A program made the position numbers and the translations under genes. A stretch of DNA of 64,000 nt from Rugalucina vietnamica (Eukaryota; Mollusca; Bivalvia; Lucinida; Lucinidae), in NCBI GenBank assembly GCA_964017185.1, contig OZ024875.1, positions 25,987,456-26,051,455 on the forward strand, given 5' to 3'. The notes beneath the pieces were generated by a model that searched no databases, was not told where the DNA came from, and was given only the letters and a program-made list of their open reading frames with translations. Within the stretch, counting starts at the first letter, position 1. Each line of letters begins with the position of its first letter. Of the stretch, positions 59,135 to 64,000 are shown in pieces.

Positions 59135-61693
59135 CAAGCATATATAGATATACGTTGTTAATACTTCTGAACAAGTGTCAGGTGTTATTTTTTTATTTAC
59201 TTTTTTGTTTTTTAATTTCGGTCACATACGCCTTTTATAACATGGGTTTATGTGCATTTGTAGATGTTATATATATATATTTTTTTTTTATTTTTTTTTT
59301 TATTTATTTTTTTTTTATGAGGCTGAGTAGAATTATGTGAGCAGATTATATATATGTCTGGTGTGGTTGGTATTCTTAGCTGGTGTGTCGTGACCACGAG
59401 AATATGCACCGTCGACCATAGCAAGTCGGCAAATCGAACAGCCTTGTCTTGTGTATACCAGTCGACGCTGTTCTGGGAACAGATGCATCTTCAGCCTTAC
59501 GCTTACTTCCCGGTTTAGAGCCTATGCCGATCAACACCACCTTTCAATTTTGGAAGTTGATTTCGCAATGAGAAAGTTTTATGGTTTTGGTACAAATTCA
59601 GGCCCTAATTATTCTTTGGTAAAAAGACAAATAAAATAATGATCGGCGATGAGCAAAAAAAAAAAACATGAATTTGTATAGTCTTGTGCCGATCTTCGCG
59701 ACAGTCGTTACCAGAAAAAAACACAAAGCAAATCACCAGAATAATTAAGGAATGATGAGTTAATCCGTTTGTTAATCATCTATGTTTTTCGCATAGCAAA
59801 TGCGGCTTCTGACTTTCAAAGAAGACGCCGATAAACTTCAATCAGTACACAAGTATCGGTTTCAGAATTACACAATCTAATTATAGAAAATATTTTTTGA
59901 CATAGTTCGTAGTAAAACGCTATCGATCATTGGACGAAAACACAAAATCTGATACAGAATAGGCGGAGCTTAAGTCCGCATTTCAAAGTTGTAAAACATC
60001 ATTGTACCGTAATCATGATGATTGGACTTAATTAGGCCAAACTCGTGTCGATTGATGTTCCACACCTTTTGTTCACGGACTATTGATGCGTGATAATTTG
60101 ACAATCACAGTACAGGTGTCATTAAATGATAACGGATTAACGGCAACTCGCTACTGAATTACCGTAAGTACTACCCCAAAAAACAAACAAAAAAGGACTT
60201 CGCCCATCGGCTCACAGGGAGCGAAACCCGGCGACTGAAACTTCGCCCGCCGGTCCACCGGGAGCGAAGTGCCGACGGAAAAAGCGACTAAGTCGCCCCC
60301 TAGGTTGTTCCCTGTTATGACCAAATCTTCATGAAAGCAATGTGCGAGACATGTGTCCTACACTCACCAGACATGAGGATTAATGTTCTGCTTCATTATG
60401 AATCTGAAACACTATCTATCAAGCTATAAATCAGTCATTTTGTTTTTCTTTTTCATTGAATATGAATCACTAGTATAATGGAAATGGCTAAGAATTTGTT
60501 TCATTTCATTTACGAGTATGTGTTGCCTATAGGCGGGAATGCTGCTGGGCCCTAACTCCAAAATTTCATATTCTGCAAGAGCAGGTTGATTTGGTTCAGA
60601 TATCTCTCATGAAAAACCTCACTGAAGAAGGCATCATACCTGCCAAGCTGTAGGTGGGTTTGGAGTAAACACAGGATCTGGAGCCGAGGCTCGGCCAGCA
60701 AACCTATCATCATTCAAGTTGATCCCTGAAACACAGAAAATGTCATGAATTATTGTTAGATTCCTGAATGAGTTGTGTTGTAAGACACCCTGTCTTTGGG
60801 AGTTCACAATATGGCCTTAAATAAACAGGCCATATTGGTTTGAAAGTGAATATCTATATCAGATGAAGGTAAGAATTAATAAGAAAAACAATTACTTAAA
60901 ATGTAAATTGCATGTTGCTACAAACTATGGCCATTGTAAATGATTAAGTATTGTTAATTGCAGTTACAGGGGAGTATCCCCCCCCCCCCCCCCACACACA
61001 CACTACCTTCCATTCCTATGCTGAGCCCTCGTCCCATGGGGAAGCTGTTCTCCACCTTAGGAGCTGGCACTCCTGTCATTCCAGCCCAGGGGGCAGCATT
61101 AGTGTTCCTGTTGGGGGCACTGCCGGGGAGCCTCAGAGGGGTGTAGTCTTCATCATCATCGTCATCTGGTATAGGCTAGGGGGATAAAACACAGCGCAAC
61201 ATATTAACAACAAATAGCTTATTGCTTGAAATGTTGATGCTTTTAGATTTTGCAAATACATGATTTGATGTGAGAATTTTTGCACTGCAAAAATGATGCA
61301 ATGAAAACTGGCCCAAGGGGTTCAGAGTTTCCATTCAGGTCCTACACTAAGGACTATGCATCTTTTGGACAGTATGACACTTGATAACATTTACATTACT
61401 AAAGTATAAAATGCCATGAAATTTTGATGAATAAAGTATTCAGAAATAGGAATTTCTTCTACTGACACCTGTCATAAAATCTTACCCTAGTTTTCTGAGC
61501 CTTAGGTCTGTTATAGACCGGTGGAGCATTTCTCTGATTTTGTGGGAGTCGTGCCTCCTGGTGTGGATCTACTGGCATTGATGATGGGGATAATACTGTA
61601 ACTGCTGGGGTATCTTTCCTCATGGGCAGGTGCTTTGGTGTAAGTTGGAAATCATAATATTTTTTGTCTATCAAACTGTCTGAGAGGGCATAT
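56642..61693 (-). CDS. Unidentified Pro/Gly/Met-rich protein with RG motifs, internal five exons
   Basis: Five - strand exons with GT-AG borders and compatible phases (61693-61486, 61175-61007, 60725-60640, 58685-58532, 56761-56642) give about 245 residues with no stop. The chain is low-complexity: an Asp-rich stretch DDDDDEDYTP (about 73-82), short Gly-Arg repeats PMGRGLSIGM, MGIGRGLPQM and YTGRGRGG, and many Pro and Gln. RG/GRG motifs are commonly arginine-methylated and bound by Tudor domains or RNA, so an RNA-granule role is possible, but this is a guess. No folded domain is visible. N- and C-termini are outside the recognised exons. I do not recognise the family. Confidence 0.65.
57163..57385 (+). 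mobile_element. MITE of family E in intron
   Basis: AAGAGTCCACTATCATTTTT, AGCGCCAGATGGGACGCCGC and GTTTGCCTATGTCCCATAAA are shared with 6290-6512. The ends carry inverted TTAA-like words (AAATTAACCC; TTAAATGAGTTAA). Confidence 0.65.
58532..58685 (-). CDS. Unidentified RG-rich gene, fourth exon in window
   Basis: Acceptor TTGTAG, donor GTAAGT on the - strand. Encodes KDSQSQPMGIGRGLPQMPVQ, then PVMMAQPPPIADPGLSMN and EQTSQP; enters in phase 0, leaves in phase 1. Confidence 0.68.
59059..59132. repeat. (TA)37 microsatellite
   Basis: Uninterrupted TA dinucleotides. A second, shorter TA tract and T-rich runs follow at about 59266-59320. Translation gives a meaningless Tyr-Ile repeat. Confidence 0.98.
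59321..60639. other. Intron of the RG-rich gene, nothing further recognised
   Basis: Contains a GC-richer patch at about 60195-60300 with repeated ACTTCGCCC/GGGAGCGAA words. No exon supported. Confidence 0.4.
60640..60725 (-). CDS. Unidentified RG-rich gene, third exon in window
   Basis: Acceptor TTTCAG, donor GTATGA on the - strand. Encodes GINLNDDRFAGRASAPDPVF and TPNPPTAWQ; leaves in phase 0. Confidence 0.7.
60978..60993. repeat. Poly(C) tract
   Basis: About 16 C residues, then CA repeats, 14 bp beyond the donor of the neighbouring exon on the - strand. Confidence 0.9.
61007..61175 (-). CDS. Unidentified RG-rich gene, second exon in window
   Basis: Acceptor CCCTAG, donor GTAGTG on the - strand. 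Encodes PIPDDDDDEDYTPLRLPGSA, then APWAGMTGVPAPKVENSF and PMGRGLSIGME; enters in phase 0, leaves in phase 1. Confidence 0.7.
61486..61693 (-). CDS. Unidentified RG-rich gene, first exon in window
   Basis: Acceptor ATCCTAG, donor GTAAGA on the - strand. Encodes YALSDSLIDKKYYDFQLTPK, then VTVLSPSSMPVDP and NAPPVYNRPKAQKTR. The first base completes a codon from an unseen upstream exon beyond the window or in the repeats to its right. Confidence 0.7.
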
Positions 61694-61763
61694 CTAGGAT
61701 ATAGAAACATGAGAATAAACAAATATAGCTAACTGTTTCTTTTATTGAAAAGGATTTGGTTTT

Positions 61764-63520
61764 TAGCTCGCCTGTACGAAAGTACAGGAAGAGCTATTGC
61801 AGTCACCCCGGCGTCGGCGTTGCTAAAAATGTTAAAGTTTTTGGTTAAAGTTTTTATGAGTCTGTATCTCTTGAAGTTGTGGATGGATCAAGTTGATACT
61901 TTGCATGTTGGTAGATATTGGTCTGAAGTTTTATGCTGTACCATCTTGACCCGCCTGGGTGACCTTGAGGTCAAGGTCACGGACTTAGAAATTTTGTGTT
62001 AAAGTTTTTGGTTAAAGTCTATATCTCTTGGATATGTAGATGAATCAAGTTAATACTTTGCATGTTGGTAGATATTGGTCTGAAATTTTATGCTGTACCA
62101 TCATGACCCACCTGGGTGACCTTGAGTTCAAGGTCACAGACTTTGAAATTTTATCTTGAAGCTTTTGCTTAGAGTGTTTTGAACTGTATATTGCTGGAAC
62201 AGATGGATGGATCTAGTTGATACTTTGCTGTTCGATATTATTCTTAAGTTTTATGCTGTAGCATCTTGACTCACCTGTGGTCAAGGTCACAGACTTAGAA
62301 ATTTTATGTTATAAGTCTATATTAAATATGTACAGTCCAATTTGGATAATTCGAACGCCGATTTTTCGAAACCACCGGATTTTTCAAAGACATCTGACTG
62401 TCCGGAAATTTTTCTCTATTGTTTATTGTTAAATTATTACCGATTTTTCGAATTTCGATTTTTCGAAAAATTCGGTTTTTCGAACAATTTTGCTGGTCCC
62501 GAACAACGAAATTCCTATCAAAAACCCCCTTGAAATTCGAAGCCGCAAACTTCCAATCAAAGTCACGCACGATGAACATGATTTCTTTGTAGCACGAGAT
62601 TAATTATTACACACTCGAGTGAATTCACAGGTATATTCGCTTCAGGTAACAGACATCGGATTAACGGTCACACTATTAGGTGTTGATCCATAAATTGAGT
62701 AATTGATGTCTTTAATTGAGATCAATTGCAACAATTACCGTGTTTGATTAAAAAAATCAGTGTAGAGACAATCAGTGATTCGTGAATGTGGTTGTATCAA
62801 AAATACCAATTCCAATAAAAGTGATAATGGACAAATTTTTATCGGGCGTTTGTGATAGTGAAAGTAGGGGTAAAAAGTGTAAAAGGACTGTCTATTAATG
62901 TTAAATTAGACTTTTAGTTTTGTACCAATAAATGTGCTGCAGTCTGATACTGATCTTTGCTATTTGACAATATTTGCCAATTCATGCTCGTTTTTATATG
63001 TTAAATATTTCGTCAATAAATGATTCACTGTTTTATATTCAACCATCTTTCTTTGTCGACAAGATTTAATAAAACGTGAGTCTCCATTGTCTTTTTTGTT
63101 TTGCATTTGTTTTAATCTGTTGGTCGTAAATGACATTATGATAAAACTCTTATAAAAACATTTTCTTCATTCCATGTGCACAGATTCTCATATATGCGCC
63201 AAAATGCCGAATTGAAGCTGTCAAATCTGGCTATACCATTGTCTGAATGAAAATGACCGAACATTTCCGATTTTTTGATGATTCTCGAAAGTTCGAACTC
63301 CCGATCATTCGAAAGATTTCCTGCGGTCCCTTGCATTTCGAATTATCGAACTTCGACTGTAGATGGATCAAGTTGAACTTAGCATGTTGGTAGATATTGG
63401 TCTGAAGTTTTATGCTGTACCATGTGACATTGAGGTCAATGTCTTTGGTCATAGATTTTAATAGATTTAGTGGCAAAGCACAAGTCAGGCGAACTACGCT
63501 GTCCTGCGACAGCTCTTATT
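61764..63520 (+). mobile_element. Helitron-like family A, complete copy split by a pogo-type element
   Basis: 5' end TAGCTCGCCTGTACGAAAGT, hairpin CTGTAC-GAAA-GTACAG; 3' end GTCAGGCGAACTACGC, hairpin GCTGTC-CTGC-GACAGC. Core units start near 61860, 62022 and 62190; the last is broken at 62332 and resumes at 63362. Non-coding. Confidence 0.85.
62333..63359. mobile_element. pogo/Tigger-type non-autonomous element
   Basis: Ends CAGTCCAATTTGGATAATTC(GAA) and (TTC)GAATTATCGAACTTCGACTG are inverted, with TA at 62331-62332 and 63360-63361. Subterminal GATTTTTCGAA-type words recur near both ends. 1,027 bp, no transposase. CAGT ends at TA are the known pogo/Tigger pattern. Confidence 0.85.
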
Positions 63521-63524
63521 GCTT

Positions 63525-63668
63525 AGGTTATGACTTAATGACCAGTACCAGTAAACAATTTTTCAGTCATGTTTTCAGTCATTGCTTCCCGGTTGTTTAC
63601 CAGTACTTACTCAAGGATACTAGACAGCAAAGGTAAGGATCAAACCCAGTATCTCTTGCTCTAGAGTT
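63525..63668 (-). repeat. tRNA-derived SINE (family 1), reverse degraded copy
   Basis: Contains AACAATTTTTCAGTCATG, TTACTCAAGGATACTAGACA and the B-box-side word GATCAAACCCAGTATCTC, in the order expected for a reverse copy. Confidence 0.65.
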
Positions 63669-63677
63669 ATCCCTTAT

Positions 63678-64000
63678 TATACCCCCGACATTTATGCCGA
63701 CGGGTATATAGCTTTCGCTTTTCCGTACGTACGTTAGTTAGTTTCTTCGTTCGTAATTCCGTTTACGTCAAAGTTTTGGTTAAAGTTTCTCTAGAGGTGT
63801 ATATCTCATGAACCAATGGTCAGAAACCATTCATATTTGGACCATGGGTACCCTATAGGGTTTGCTTTGTTTCCATGAGGTCGGACCCCAGGGCCCATGC
63901 CCGGGGGTAGGGCTGTTAACAAAACAATCATAGTTATGTATTCTTATTTACTTCCTAGATACCCTATAGAGTTTGCTTTCATATTCCATGCTCGGTGCCA
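63678..64000 (+). mobile_element. Helitron-like family C, 5' part, cut by the window end
   Basis: Starts TATACCCCCGACATTTATGC, then core words TTTGGTTAAAGTTTCTCTAG and GGTACCCTATAGGGTTTGC. The 3' end lies beyond the window. Confidence 0.8.

Noticed and set aside
58950..59340. ORFs with long Tyr-Ile repeats
   Set aside because: Pure translation of the (TA)37 microsatellite.

Overview
This window is eukaryotic nuclear DNA, almost certainly from a bivalve mollusc. It is AT-rich, with small coding exons separated by kilobase introns under GT-AG splice sites, and the intergenic and intronic space is packed with nested non-autonomous transposons and tRNA-derived SINEs. The bivalve assignment is an inference from the repeat families that begin TAGCTCACCTGAGC, which resemble repeats I know from bivalve genomes. 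I cannot name the species. There are no bacterial-type genes, operons or CRISPR arrays, and most long ORFs here are chance readings of repeats.

Two genes can be supported. (1) On the + strand, seven exons between 18061 and 28976 encode most of a calcium/calmodulin-dependent protein kinase of the CaMKI group. The readable part runs from a conserved N-lobe motif to a stop shortly after the calmodulin-binding helix. The glycine-rich loop and ATP-binding lysine are not in the window, so at least one more exon lies upstream, and positions 1-18060 are probably intron or 5' flank. (2) On the - strand, five phase-compatible exons between 61693 and about 56642 encode the interior of a Pro/Gly/Met-rich protein with RG motifs. 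I could not identify it. Both its ends are missing.

Region by region. 1-18060: no supported exon; a TIR element (454-893), a mariner-type element (4480-5504), SINEs, MITEs, and two stacked Helitron-like elements (11629-13962 and 15985-17729). 18061-28976: the kinase gene, whose introns hold TA-flanked TIR elements, a 236-bp tandem duplication, a Helitron-like element, a foldback element and a 1.5-kb element filled with ATGCTGC-type motifs. 28977-42300: downstream sequence with a TTAA-flanked piggyBac-type element, an 82-bp tandem duplication, a 1.9-kb TIR element carrying a 15-base motif twelve times, a dead Tc1-type transposase and a near-perfect 106-bp palindrome. 42332-50946: a pile of nested Helitron-like elements, ending in an inverted pair of about 4.4 kb. 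50947-64000: MITEs, SINEs, a (TA)37 microsatellite, the - strand gene, and one Helitron-like element split cleanly by a pogo/Tigger-type element.

The most unusual content is the set of three repeat families, here called A, B and C. They differ in sequence but share one plan: subterminal inverted repeats, a 5' hairpin, a minisatellite core, a 3' hairpin, and (in B and C) a CTRR-T end, with insertion in T-runs. At least one copy (11816-13962) pairs family A ends with a family C core, which suggests that cores are exchanged between families.
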